The notes beneath the pieces are model-generated. The model ran no database searches. It was given only the letters and a program-made list of their open reading frames with translations, and was not told the DNA's origin. This document shows positions 35,853 through 44,592 of a DNA stretch of 64,000 nt, one piece after another. The stretch's first letter is position 1, and each line of letters opens with the position of its first letter. Both the position numbers and the translations under genes were made by a program. The stretch comes from CAXXOK01 sp963675925 (lineage in GTDB: Bacteria > Bacillota > Clostridia > Christensenellales > Aristaeellaceae), in contig CAXXIB010000004.1 in the NCBI GenBank assembly GCA_963675925.2, positions 434,001 to 498,000 on the forward strand, given 5' to 3'.

Positions 35853-37646
35853 TTATTTGAACAGCGGCCCATAGGCGGCACAGGCGCGGTAATCGGCACC
35901 CTCCGGGTCCATACCGAATGCGTTCCATGCGGCAGGGCGGAAGATGTCTGCCTCCGGCACATTGTGCATACTCACGGGGATGCGCAGCATGCTGCACAGG
36001 GTAATCAGGTCCGCGCCGATGTGGCCGTAGCTGATTGCGCCGTGGTTGGCGCCCCAGGCGCGCATGACGGTGTATGGGGATGTAAAGTGCCCCTGCCCGG
36101 TCACCCTGGGGGCAAACCAGGTGCACGGCCAGGTGTAATCCGTGCGCTTCCACAGCGCGTCGGACACTGCATCCGGCAGTTGCACGGTGTAGCCCTCGGC
36201 AACCTGCACCACGGGGCCGATACCCTTGACCAGGTTTAGGCGCATCATGGTCACAGGCATTTCCGCCTTGGTTTCAAAGCGGCTGGAGTAACCGCCGCCC
36301 CGGAAATACCCCTGATCGGCGGCGCACCAGCTGGTGGCGGACAGCATCGCGTCGATATCATGCTGGTTGACCTCGTACCAGGGCTTGATGCAGGGCTTGC
36401 CAGCCGCATCGGTGGACACGCCGCTGGCGTCCAGGCAGGATGCGCCGGAGTTAATCAGGTGAATCATGCCGCCGGAGGCAAGCGCTTTGCCCGTCAAATC
36501 GAAGCCAGTCGCTTTTTTCACGGCTTCGGGGCTCCAATAAGTGCGCACATCGGAAAAGATCTGCGGCGTGTGGGTCAGTAGCTTGCCAAACAGCATTCCA
36601 AGGCCGTTGAGCACATCGTTCTCCGTTGCCAAAACGTATGGCTCCCGCGCACCGTTCCAGTCAAACGAGGTGTTAAGCAGCGCTTCGGGGAAATCGCAGT
36701 TGGGGTAGAAGTCCGTCCACTGCCGCTGGCCCTGAAAGCCTGCGCAGATGGCGTTGTGACCAAGCCGTTCCTCCTCGCAGCCAGCAGGCAGCTTGGGATT
36801 TCCGGCCATCAAGTCCTTGATGATGCACATCATTTTTACGACAAACGCCCAGTCCTCATCCTTTTGCGCTCTGGACTTTTGTACCGCTTCGGGGTTTTTA
36901 TCAAAGCCCTCTTTGCAATGCTGCTTCGTCCACGCCATGGCGCGGTCAAACTCCGCCTGGTCGTAAATATTTTCCGTCATGCGGCGAATGACCTCGACCA
37001 TGTCCACGCTCTCCACACGCATGCCCAGGTATTCTTCCATAAAGGCAGGATCGATGATCGAGCCGCCAATGCCCATACACACCGAGCCGATTTGCAGATA
37101 ACTTTTCCCGCGCATGGCTACCGCCGCGATGGCCGCGCGCGCAAAACGCAAGAGCATCTCCCGCACGTCATCGGGGATGTCGGTATCGGACGCATCCTGC
37201 ACATCCCGGCCGTAGATACCAAAGGCGGGCAGCCCCTTTTGCGCATGGGTCGCCAACACGCTGGCCAGGTACACCGCGCCGGGGCGCTCCGTGCCGTTAA
37301 AGCCCCATACCGCCTTGATGGTCATGGGGTCGGCATCCATGGTCTCGGCCCCGTAGCACCAGCACGGCGTGACCGTGATGGTAATATCCACGCCCAGGGA
37401 CTTAAACTTCTCCTGGCAGGCCGCAGCCTCCGGCACGCGGCCGATGGTGCTATCGGCAATCACCACCTGCACAGGACTGCCGTCCGAATAGCGTAAATTA
37501 TCGCTGATTAGATCAGCGGCGGCCTTGGCCATGTTCATTGTCTGGGTTTCAAGGCTCCCGCGCACATCCAGGCTGCCGCGCCGCGCATCAATCGCGGGCC
37601 GAATGCCGATGACAGGATACCCGCCTATAAATCGCGTATCACTCAT
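35853..37646 (-). CDS. fucI: L-fucose isomerase
   Basis: A 597-residue protein of the normal FucI length (about 591 in E. coli) started at ATG 37646 behind GTGGGGA. It isomerises L-fucose to L-fuculose, and D-arabinose to D-ribulose, with Mn2+. Motifs: RRGSLDVRGSLE near the N-terminus, YGAETMD, the catalytic region WNGAREPYVLATENDVLNG (Glu and Asp ligands) and GANHGAISYGHIGADL (His ligand). Divergent from the AraC regulator gene at 37758 that probably controls it. No fuculokinase or aldolase is in the window. Confidence 0.96.
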   Translation of the reverse strand: MSDTRFIGGYPVIGIRPAIDARRGSLDVRGSLETQTMNMAKAAADLISDNLRYSDGSPVQVVIADSTIGRVPEAAACQEKFKSLGVDITITVTPCWCYGAETMDADPMTIKAVWGFNGTERPGAVYLASVLATHAQKGLPAFGIYGRDVQDASDTDIPDDVREMLLRFARAAIAAVAMRGKSYLQIGSVCMGIGGSIIDPAFMEEYLGMRVESVDMVEVIRRMTENIYDQAEFDRAMAWTKQHCKEGFDKNPEAVQKSRAQKDEDWAFVVKMMCIIKDLMAGNPKLPAGCEEERLGHNAICAGFQGQRQWTDFYPNCDFPEALLNTSFDWNGAREPYVLATENDVLNGLGMLFGKLLTHTPQIFSDVRTYWSPEAVKKATGFDLTGKALASGGMIHLINSGASCLDASGVSTDAAGKPCIKPWYEVNQHDIDAMLSATSWCAADQGYFRGGGYSSRFETKAEMPVTMMRLNLVKGIGPVVQVAEGYTVQLPDAVSDALWKRTDYTWPCTWFAPRVTGQGHFTSPYTVMRAWGANHGAISYGHIGADLITLCSMLRIPVSMHNVPEADIFRPAAWNAFGMDPEGADYRACAAYGPLFK

Positions 37647-37690
37647 AGTAATCCCCACTTTATTGTTTTATCGTAATAACAGTATAGTGC

Positions 37691-37720
37691 TTTACAGGCG
37701 GTTTTTTCTTGTGATATAGT
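37691..37720 (+). promoter_or_regulatory. Promoter of the AraC-GH31 operon
   Basis: TTTACA and TATAGT (extended TGATATAGT), 18 bases apart. The 111-base gap to fucI also holds a TATACT on the minus strand (37681-37686), so both divergent promoters share this space. Confidence 0.6.
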
Positions 37721-37757
37721 AATAAAACCTAGTAAAATATTCACTTATTGGAGTCCT

Positions 37758-38618
37758 ATGAAGTATTTAGAGAAACGGGAGAGCCGCGTACACGGAACGT
37801 TTGGGTTCCCCTTTGGGTATTACCACATCACGCCCGGCCATCCGCGCTATATGATGGTGGACCACTGGCACCCGGAATATGAAATCATCCGGGTACAGGA
37901 GGGCACGCTACAATTCAAGCTCAACGGGCACGAATACACCGGGCACACCGGTGATTATTTCATCGTGCAGGATGGCGCACTGCACGGCGGCATTCCCCAG
38001 CATGGTTATTATGACTGCGTTGTGTTCAGCTTACTGTCCATCGCCCAGCTGAACCCTCTGTGCGCCAAACTGCTACAGCCGGTATTGTATGGCCAGCTGC
38101 AATTTACAGAGCATATTGAAAACCCATCCCCGCGCCTCTCGCAGGCGGGCGATGCGCTGTTTGCGGCCATGGCCTCGAACGCGGAAACCGCACCCTTCTT
38201 TACCTTGGGCGCGATGCTTACCTTCATCGGTGCACTGCTGGACGACCATACCGTGCCCCGCGCCAGCAAGCCGCAGGCCGCCGAGCTGCGCCGCCTGGCC
38301 CGCATAAAGGATGTACTCAGCCTGATCCGCAACCACTATCACGAGGAGATTACCCTGGATACCATGGCCGCCAGTGCACATATGAACAAGCGCTATTTTT
38401 GCCGCTACTTTCGCGAGATGATGGGCAAAACGCCCATCCAGTACTTAAACTATTACCGTATCGAGTGCGCCTGCGAGCTGCTGACCACCTCGGAGAGAAC
38501 CGTATCCGAAGTGGCTCTGGCCTGCGGGTTTAACAATATCTCCTATTTTATCCGCGTGTTCGGCCTGCACAAAGGCGTTACGCCCAGCCTGTTTGCCCGG
38601 CAGACATCGCAAACCTGA
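37758..38618 (+). CDS. AraC-family transcriptional regulator of the sugar locus
   Basis: A 286-residue regulator: cupin-like sensor in residues 25-150 (HWHPEYEIIRVQEGTLQF) and two helix-turn-helix motifs at the C-terminus (ITLDTMAASAHMNKRYFCRYF; VSEVALACGFNNISYFIRVF). It lies between fucI and the alpha-xylosidase gene, divergent from the first and 15 bases ahead of the second, so it likely activates both in response to a sugar. Confidence 0.93.
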   Translation: MKYLEKRESRVHGTFGFPFGYYHITPGHPRYMMVDHWHPEYEIIRVQEGTLQFKLNGHEYTGHTGDYFIVQDGALHGGIPQHGYYDCVVFSLLSIAQLNPLCAKLLQPVLYGQLQFTEHIENPSPRLSQAGDALFAAMASNAETAPFFTLGAMLTFIGALLDDHTVPRASKPQAAELRRLARIKDVLSLIRNHYHEEITLDTMAASAHMNKRYFCRYFREMMGKTPIQYLNYYRIECACELLTTSERTVSEVALACGFNNISYFIRVFGLHKGVTPSLFARQTSQT

Positions 38619-38633
38619 AACGAGGGAGCCAAA

Positions 38634-40898
38634 ATGAAATTTACGGACGGATTCTGGTTGGCCAAGCCCGGCGTGGAACTTTTCAACTGCGCGCAGGTAC
38701 AGGACGCACGCTGGGACGGGGATGCCTACGCCGTGTATTGCTCCGTGATGCCCATCAGCCATCGCGGCATGACCCTGACCGGCCCCATGATCACCCTGCG
38801 TTTTACCGCTCCGCGCAAGGGCATCATCGCGGTGAAAGCAAGCCATTTCGAGGGTATTCAGCGCAATGCACTGGCACTTACACTGGAACCCGATGGCCAA
38901 GCCATTGCCGTGCAAGAGGACGACGACACGATTACCATGACATCGGGATCAATCAGTGCCGTCATCACCCGTAAGCAGTTCAGCCTGCGGTTTTACGAGG
39001 ACGGACGGGAGTTGACCGGTGTTGGCAGCCGCCACCTAGGCTGCGCCAAAACGCCGGATGGGTGGTACATGCGTGCCAAGCTCGATGTGGATGTCGGCGA
39101 AAGCTTGTATGGCCTAGGCGAACGCTTTACTCCGTTTGTTAAAAACGGCCAGACTGTGGATATCTGGCAGGAGGACGGTGGGACATCCTCCGATCTGGCC
39201 TACAAAAACATTCCTTTCTACCTGACCAACAAAGGCTACGGCGTATTTGTCAACTCCACCGATAAGGTCAGTTTCGAGCTTTGTACCGAAGCGGTGGAAA
39301 GCGCGCAGGTTTCGCTGCCCGGCCATAGCCTGGAGCTGATGATCATCGGCGGGGGTACGATGAAAGCCGTGCTATCGCGCTACACAGCGCTCACAGGCCG
39401 CCCGGCGCTGCCCCCGACGTGGAGCTTTGGGCTGTGGTTGACGACCTCATTCACGCCTGACTACAACGAAGAAACCATCCACAGCTTTGTAAGCGGTATG
39501 GCCGAGCGCGACATTCCCCTGCATGTGTTTCACTTTGATTGTTTCTGGATGAAGGCCTACGAATGGTGCAACTTTGCTTGGGACAAGCAGGCCTTCCCAA
39601 GCCCCGAGGCTATGCTGCAACGGCTGCACGACAAGGGCCTCAAAACCTGCGTATGGATTAACCCGTACATCGGGCAGAAATCCCCGCTGTTTCAGGAAGG
39701 GCGCGACAAAGGGTATTTCCTGAAACGAGAAAACGGCGATGTATGGCAGTGGGATATGTGGCAGGCCGGGATGGCGATTGTGGACTTTACCAACCCCGAT
39801 GCACAGGTCTGGTATCAAAGCAAGCTTAAAGCGCTTCTGGATATGGGCGTGGACAGCTTCAAGACCGATTTCGGTGAGCGCATTCCGACCGATTGCAGGT
39901 ATTTTGACGGCAGCGATCCCGTGCTGATGCACAACTATTATACCCAGCTGTATAACAAGACCGTGTTTGATTTGCTGGTGCGCGAACGTGGCGCGGGCGA
40001 AGCCTGTTTGTTTGCCCGCAGCGCGACTGCCGGCGGCCAGCAATACCCCGTGCACTGGGGCGGTGACAGCTCCTCCACCTATGTAAGCATGGCCGAATCC
40101 CTGCGCGGGGGGCTTTCCCTGTGCATGAGCGGCTTTGCGTTCTGGAGTCACGATATTTCCGGCTTTGAGGACACCGCAACGGAGGATGTGTACGTTCGCT
40201 GGGCGCAGTTTGGGCTGCTTTCCAGCCATTCGCGGCTGCACGGCTCGACCAGCTACCGCGTACCGTGGCTGTTTGGCGAGCATGCGGTGAAAACCGTGAG
40301 GGATTTCACACAGCTGAAATGCCGCCTGATGCCCTATCTGTTTGCCGCATCCGTGCAGGCACACACAACCGGCATCCCCGTCATGCGTGCCATGGCGATG
40401 GAGTTTTTCGGCGATCCAGCCTGCGATGTGCTGGACCGCCAGTATATGCTAGGCGACAGCCTGTTGGTTGCCCCGGTATTTCGCAAGGACGGCCAAGTGG
40501 ACTACTACCTGCCAGATGGTACCTGGACACACCTGCTCACCGGCGCAGTGAAGCAAGGCGGAGCCTGGCAGCGTGAAACCTATGATGTATCCAGCCTGCC
40601 GCTGTTTGTGCGCGGCAACAGCATACTGCCGCTGGGACAAAGTGAAACGCAGGTAGACTATGACTATGTGAACGGACTGGAACTGCACCTGTATCACCCC
40701 GCAGAAGACACGCCCGTGCAGCTGGCGCTGTATAACAGCAAGGGCAAACACGCCCTGTCCGTACACATGCGCAAGCATAACGGCCAAATCACCCTGCAAG
40801 TGGATGGCAGCCATAGCGGAATCACCGTACTTTTGCACGGCGCAGCAGAGACCCGCGCAGTGCTAAGCCCCGGCGAGACCACATTAACCCTACACTGA
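38634..40898 (+). CDS. yicI: GH31 alpha-xylosidase (YicI-like)
   Basis: A 754-residue glycosidase with the GH31 N-terminal beta-sandwich, catalytic barrel and two C-terminal beta domains. The nucleophile Asp is in KTDFGERIP and FDCFWMKAYEWCNFAWD is the YicI-type substrate-pocket loop; the general acid Asp is expected in VHWGGDSSST. KTDFGERIP with the F/WM pocket separates alpha-xylosidases from alpha-glucosidases. No signal peptide, so it trims isoprimeverose or xyloglucan fragments in the cytoplasm. In one operon with the AraC regulator. Confidence 0.93.
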   Translation: MKFTDGFWLAKPGVELFNCAQVQDARWDGDAYAVYCSVMPISHRGMTLTGPMITLRFTAPRKGIIAVKASHFEGIQRNALALTLEPDGQAIAVQEDDDTITMTSGSISAVITRKQFSLRFYEDGRELTGVGSRHLGCAKTPDGWYMRAKLDVDVGESLYGLGERFTPFVKNGQTVDIWQEDGGTSSDLAYKNIPFYLTNKGYGVFVNSTDKVSFELCTEAVESAQVSLPGHSLELMIIGGGTMKAVLSRYTALTGRPALPPTWSFGLWLTTSFTPDYNEETIHSFVSGMAERDIPLHVFHFDCFWMKAYEWCNFAWDKQAFPSPEAMLQRLHDKGLKTCVWINPYIGQKSPLFQEGRDKGYFLKRENGDVWQWDMWQAGMAIVDFTNPDAQVWYQSKLKALLDMGVDSFKTDFGERIPTDCRYFDGSDPVLMHNYYTQLYNKTVFDLLVRERGAGEACLFARSATAGGQQYPVHWGGDSSSTYVSMAESLRGGLSLCMSGFAFWSHDISGFEDTATEDVYVRWAQFGLLSSHSRLHGSTSYRVPWLFGEHAVKTVRDFTQLKCRLMPYLFAASVQAHTTGIPVMRAMAMEFFGDPACDVLDRQYMLGDSLLVAPVFRKDGQVDYYLPDGTWTHLLTGAVKQGGAWQRETYDVSSLPLFVRGNSILPLGQSETQVDYDYVNGLELHLYHPAEDTPVQLALYNSKGKHALSVHMRKHNGQITLQVDGSHSGITVLLHGAAETRAVLSPGETTLTLH

Positions 40899-40941
40899 CT
40901 GGGTATTAGCCTTCGCACCGACCAAAAGTCACCTCTCCCTT

Positions 40942-40986
40942 CAAACCCTGCAAAGCCCCTGTAGGACAGCGTCTGCGGGGGTTTTG
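40942..40986 (+). terminator. Weak terminator after the alpha-xylosidase gene
   Basis: An imperfect stem pairing CCCC(TGTAG) with (GTCTGC)GGGGG, followed by TTTTGGTTG. It is not a strong structure. Confidence 0.4.
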
Positions 40987-40990
40987 GTTG

Positions 40991-41030
40991 TTGTTTATTG
41001 GAAGTTGTAGTATGATAATTGTATACAAAT
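40991..41030 (+). promoter_or_regulatory. Promoter with TTGTATACAA palindrome
   Basis: TTGTTT and GATAAT, 17 bases apart, followed at 41019-41028 by the perfect palindrome TTGTATACAA, which is like the core of GntR-family operators. It stands before the two small genes and nagA. Confidence 0.5.
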
Positions 41031-41127
41031 GAAAAATGATACAGTGTTATCACAGCTTTCCGCTGTCATCTTCCACCATAGCCCCGTACCCACGCAGCCC
41101 GGTAGGACACACAAAGGAGGCGAACCG

Positions 41128-41262
41128 ATGGGTACATCGCCGGTCCGGTTCATCCTGATTGTTGTACTTGCGTTTATTGCCTACGTAGTTACGGCCGATG
41201 AATTTGAAACCATGCACCTTAAGCAAACATCTACCGATGTAGATAGCCCGCCTGCGCCATGA
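41128..41262 (+). CDS. Small single-span membrane protein
   Basis: A 44-residue protein (MGTSPVRFILIVVLAFIAYV...) with one membrane segment at 7-23 and a polar tail. A very strong ribosome site, AAAGGAGGCG, sets the start at 41128. Its stop overlaps the start of the next gene by four bases. Not recognised. Confidence 0.65.
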   Translation: MGTSPVRFILIVVLAFIAYVVTADEFETMHLKQTSTDVDSPPAP

Positions 41263-41474
41263 GCAAATATCAGCCGCTTTGGCGCTATGTGCAAACCGCA
41301 GAAGACGAGCAAATAACCCTTACCTTTGCCCAAATTGCCGACATTCTCGGCTTCCCGATTGACCACTCCTTTCTACAGTTCAAAAAAGAGCTGGCAGCAT
41401 TCGGTGCCCGGGTCGGAAAGATCTCATTAAAAGAACAAACCGTACTGTTTATCAAACAACCGCCACCATCATAA
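41259..41474 (+). CDS. Small DUF7662-like protein
   Basis: A 71-residue protein of a family common in Firmicutes (SKYQPLW...YV, LTFAQIADILGFPIDHSFL, VGKISLKEQTVLF). The fold resembles a winged helix. It overlaps the preceding membrane-protein gene by four bases, so they are translated together. No function known. Confidence 0.75.
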   Translation: MSKYQPLWRYVQTAEDEQITLTFAQIADILGFPIDHSFLQFKKELAAFGARVGKISLKEQTVLFIKQPPPS

Positions 41475-41507
41475 GCCATTCAGCCTTTACCTGAACAAGG
41501 AGATAGC

Positions 41508-42677
41508 ATGCCTGCAACTGAAAGGGTTCCCACGGTCATCCGCGGCGCTTCCGTTGTATTACCGGGCGGTATACGGCGCTGCGATATTGGCATGCGCAAT
41601 GGAGTCATCGACTATATCGGAGATTCACCGCCTGCATACGAAACCGAGATTTTCGCCGGTGACTGCACGGTTATTCCCGGGATGCTCGACATTCACACCC
41701 ACGGAGCCGTTGGGGTGGACGCAAACACTGCAACGAGCAGCCAGCTGCAAACCTTATCGGAATTTTATGCCTCCGAAGGCGTTACGGGGTTCATGCCAAC
41801 CATCGTGTGCGATGCCGAGGTCAAGCTGCTGGACGCCATACGCCGGATTGCACGGGCACGCTCGGCGGCAAGCGGCGGGGCGATCCTCGGCTGCCATATG
41901 GAAGGCCCTTTCCTATCACCGGCATATTGCGGGTCCATCCCGCGCAAGCATATGGAAGACGCCGACATGGCTATGGTGGTGCGGTTCTTAGACGCTGCTG
42001 ATAGCATGCCCCTACGCATGACCGTTTCCCCCGAAACTGCCGGTGTGGAAGCGATGCTTCCCTATATCGTTTCCCAGGGTATCCGGGTCGGGCTGGGGCA
42101 CTCCGGCGCAGAATACGAACTGGCCATGAACTGCCTGCGCCTTGGCGCGGACAGCTTCATTCACGCCATGAACGCCATGGCCCCGCTGGACAGGCACGAG
42201 CCCGGCATGATCGGTGCTGCACTGGAAAGCGATGCCTACGCCGAGTTTATTTGCGACGGCCTGCACCTGCACCCCGCCATTGTGCGGCTGATGCTCAAGG
42301 CCAAAGGCCTGCACAAATTGGTGGCAGTGTCCGATTCCATGATGGCCACAGGGCTTGGCGACGGCACGTTTAATCTGGGCAGCACCAAGGTTGTGGTGCG
42401 CGATGGCGACGCCATGCTATCAAGCGGCCGTACCCGCGCCGGCAGCACGCTGACCCTGCGCAAAGCGCTGATCAATTTCATGCATTATACCGGTTTGCAG
42501 CTGGACCAGGCCATACTGCCGATGACGCTAAACCCGGCCAAGCTGCTGGGGCTTGAAAAACACAAGGGCAGCATTGCCGTCGGCATGGACGCCGATCTGG
42601 CGGTACTGGACACCCACCTGAACGTACGCTATACCTTTGCAAAGCAAGCGCTGGTGTATCAGCACCGGGATGCCTGA
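41508..42677 (+). CDS. nagA: N-acetylglucosamine-6-phosphate deacetylase
   Basis: A 389-residue amidohydrolase: HTHGAVGVD (metal His pair), GCHMEGPFLSP (metal Glu), GLGHSGAEYE, HAMNAMAPLD and the catalytic Asp in VAVSDSMMATGL. It removes the acetyl group from GlcNAc-6-phosphate in amino-sugar breakdown and cell-wall recycling. ATG 41508 after AAGGAG. No nagB is seen in the window. Confidence 0.94.
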   Translation: MPATERVPTVIRGASVVLPGGIRRCDIGMRNGVIDYIGDSPPAYETEIFAGDCTVIPGMLDIHTHGAVGVDANTATSSQLQTLSEFYASEGVTGFMPTIVCDAEVKLLDAIRRIARARSAASGGAILGCHMEGPFLSPAYCGSIPRKHMEDADMAMVVRFLDAADSMPLRMTVSPETAGVEAMLPYIVSQGIRVGLGHSGAEYELAMNCLRLGADSFIHAMNAMAPLDRHEPGMIGAALESDAYAEFICDGLHLHPAIVRLMLKAKGLHKLVAVSDSMMATGLGDGTFNLGSTKVVVRDGDAMLSSGRTRAGSTLTLRKALINFMHYTGLQLDQAILPMTLNPAKLLGLEKHKGSIAVGMDADLAVLDTHLNVRYTFAKQALVYQHRDA

Positions 42678-42703
42678 GGGCCTCTGCCATAAACAAAAAA
42701 CAG

Positions 42704-42728
42704 ACCCGCCCAATGGCGGGCTTGTTGT
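42704..42728 (+). terminator. Weak terminator after nagA
   Basis: CCCGCC-CAAT-GGCGGG stem after nagA, followed by a T-poor tail (CTTGTTGTG). It may work with the convergent DUF454 gene. Confidence 0.5.
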
Positions 42729-42745
42729 GTTTGCAATGCGTGCCT

Positions 42746-43174
42746 TTATACCTGAGTGTGTTCTTCTTCGGCATCAGGGTTCGGCGAGCTTTCTGCGTTT
42801 TCCTGCGTCGCTTTGGGCATGGGTTTCAGCATCAGCAAATGTACACTGACCCCAACGCCCACCAGCACCAGCACCCAGCGCACCGCAGGCACTGCCACGA
42901 GTATAAACGAAACTGCAAGCGATGCCCACAGCCCGATCAGCGAAATGATTCTGGCACGGAAAGAAATGGCGCGGTACTCCATATAATTGTGGATATACGT
43001 CCCAAACAATCGGTGGTTCATCAGCCAGGCATGCATGCGCTCGGAACTGCGCAGGTAGCAATAGGCTGTCAAAAGCAGAAACGGTGTGGTCGGCAGAACA
43101 GGGACAAGCATACCCACAATCCCCAGCCCAAGCGACAGGGTTCCCCCGATGAGCAGCAGGCGTTTTTTCAGCAC
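42746..43174 (-). CDS. DUF454 (YbaN-like) membrane protein, second copy
   Basis: A 142-residue membrane protein started at GTG 43174 (GGGGAGAG upstream). It has the family start LLIGGTLSLGLGIVGMLVPVLPTTPFLLLTAYCYLRSSERM, close to the copy at 19422, and a hydrophilic Asp/Glu-rich tail. This one lacks the iron-type operators and stands alone, so it probably has a different regulation. Confidence 0.85.
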   Translation of the reverse strand: MLKKRLLLIGGTLSLGLGIVGMLVPVLPTTPFLLLTAYCYLRSSERMHAWLMNHRLFGTYIHNYMEYRAISFRARIISLIGLWASLAVSFILVAVPAVRWVLVLVGVGVSVHLLMLKPMPKATQENAESSPNPDAEEEHTQV

Positions 43175-43304
43175 GTAGTTCTCTCCCCGGCACGTTCTTG
43201 GGCATCGCTGCAGCGGCTGCATCGCGGCCCTGACAGTACCACTTCCCTGCTTAGGTAAGTTTTCCTTGTCAATGCAGCGTATTTTTGCTATAATCGCGAC
43301 TGTA

Positions 43305-43390
43305 GCCGGCGTGTCGGAATGGCAGACGAGGAAGACTCAAAATCTTTTGTGAGCAATCACGTGTGGGTTCAAGTCCCTCCGCCGGCACCA
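43305..43390 (+). tRNA. tRNA-Leu (CAA)
   Basis: 86 bases with encoded CCA and a long variable arm; acceptor GCCGGCG / CGCCGGC; anticodon CAA in ACTCAAAAT. A TATAAT box lies about 17 bases before it (43289-43294). It stands alone, unlike the cluster at 18.4-19.1 kb. Confidence 0.93.
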
Positions 43391-43397
43391 AATATAA

Positions 43398-43428
43398 GAC
43401 CGCTGTTTTCGCAGCGGTCTTTCTTTTC
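43398..43428 (+). terminator. Terminator of the tRNA-Leu gene
   Basis: Stem AGACCGCTG / CAGCGGTCT with a short loop and T residues. Confidence 0.88.
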
Positions 43429-43568
43429 TAAGGAAAACAATCGTGATATCCTATCAACAGCTTCACTCCAAGATAAGAACAGCAGGGTAAATCTCTTCAA
43501 AGGACCGCATTCCAGGTCAAGAACCCTATCCTTGTTTGCGCTACGATAGCTGCGAGAGGTGAGAGACA

Positions 43569-44474
43569 GTGGCAAGCGAAATGCAAAACGCGGCTGACCG
43601 CATGAAAGCCTATATTAAGGCCCACCTGCAGGAGCCGATTACCGCACGCGATGTGGCCAATGCCGCCGGGTATTCTCCGTTCCACGCGGCACGGATATTC
43701 AAGGAGGAAACAGGCCTGTCCCCGTTTGAATACATCCGCAAGCAGCGCATGACCGCCTCGGCACACGCGCTGCGTACCGGCGACCACCGGGTGCTGGATA
43801 TTGCGCTGGATTTCGTGTTCGCCAGCCACGAGGGCTTTACGCGGGCCTTTGCAAACGGCTTTGGCATTTCGCCAAAAAAGTACCAACGCTACCCGCAGCC
43901 GGAAGGCTGGCTGATTCCCCGCCGCTATCTCGACCGCTCCAAACTAAAGCAGGAGGACAGCACAATGGAACAAACAGCGGTCATCTTTACACAAATCGTC
44001 GAGCGCCCGGTGCGCAAACTGATTCTGATGCGCGGCAAGAAAGCCGACAATTACTTCGACTACGCTAAGGAGATCGGCTGCGGCGAAAACAACGCCTCTG
44101 CCGCCTGGGATATCCTCACGACCATCAAGGAAGCCCTGTACGAGCCGGTCGGCTTGTGGCTGCCCGATACCATTCGCCCGGAGGGTACGGGCCTCTACGC
44201 CCATGGGGTGGAAGTCCCCGCGACCTACACCGGCACCATTCCCGCCGGGTTTGACGTTATCGACCTCGCCCCGTGCAAGCTGCTGGTATTCCAGGGTGAG
44301 CCGTACGACGACAAGGATTTTCAAACAGCCGTCGGCCTGTGCATGGACCGCATCGAGAAATTCAACCCCAAGGTATACGGCTACGAATACGCACCTGAAC
44401 TCGCACCCAAAATGCAGCTTGCGCCCTTTGGCTGGCGCGGTTACATCGAGCTGCACCCCATACGGGAAATGTAG
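43569..44474 (+). CDS. AraC-family regulator with GyrI-like effector domain
   Basis: A 301-residue protein: two helix-turn-helix motifs in the N-terminal 110 residues (ARDVANAAGYSPFHAARIF; VLDIALDFVFASHEGFTRAF) followed by a GyrI-like ligand-binding domain (residues 140-300, ending RGYIELHPI). This order (DNA-binding first) is that of Rob/SoxS-like multidrug regulators. The start is GTG 43569; ATG 43581 is also in frame. Confidence 0.9.
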   Translation: MASEMQNAADRMKAYIKAHLQEPITARDVANAAGYSPFHAARIFKEETGLSPFEYIRKQRMTASAHALRTGDHRVLDIALDFVFASHEGFTRAFANGFGISPKKYQRYPQPEGWLIPRRYLDRSKLKQEDSTMEQTAVIFTQIVERPVRKLILMRGKKADNYFDYAKEIGCGENNASAAWDILTTIKEALYEPVGLWLPDTIRPEGTGLYAHGVEVPATYTGTIPAGFDVIDLAPCKLLVFQGEPYDDKDFQTAVGLCMDRIEKFNPKVYGYEYAPELAPKMQLAPFGWRGYIELHPIREM

Positions 44475-44501
44475 AATTCTAAATAAACACCCCGACCATT
44501 C

Positions 44502-44527
44502 GCCGCCGCTTAGCGGCGGCTTTTTTT
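44502..44527 (+). terminator. Terminator after the AraC/GyrI-like gene
   Basis: GCCGCCGC-TTA-GCGGCGGC followed by seven T residues. Confidence 0.93.
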
Positions 44528-44528
44528 A

Positions 44529-44558
44529 TTGACCATCCCCCGCTGACGGTGCTATGCT
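44529..44558 (+). promoter_or_regulatory. Promoter of the small-enzyme cluster
   Basis: TTGACC and TATGCT, 18 bases apart, directly after a terminator and 35 bases before the hydrolase gene. Confidence 0.6.
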
Positions 44559-44592
44559 AAAAGCAGCATGGAACGGTAATGGAGGTGCAACG

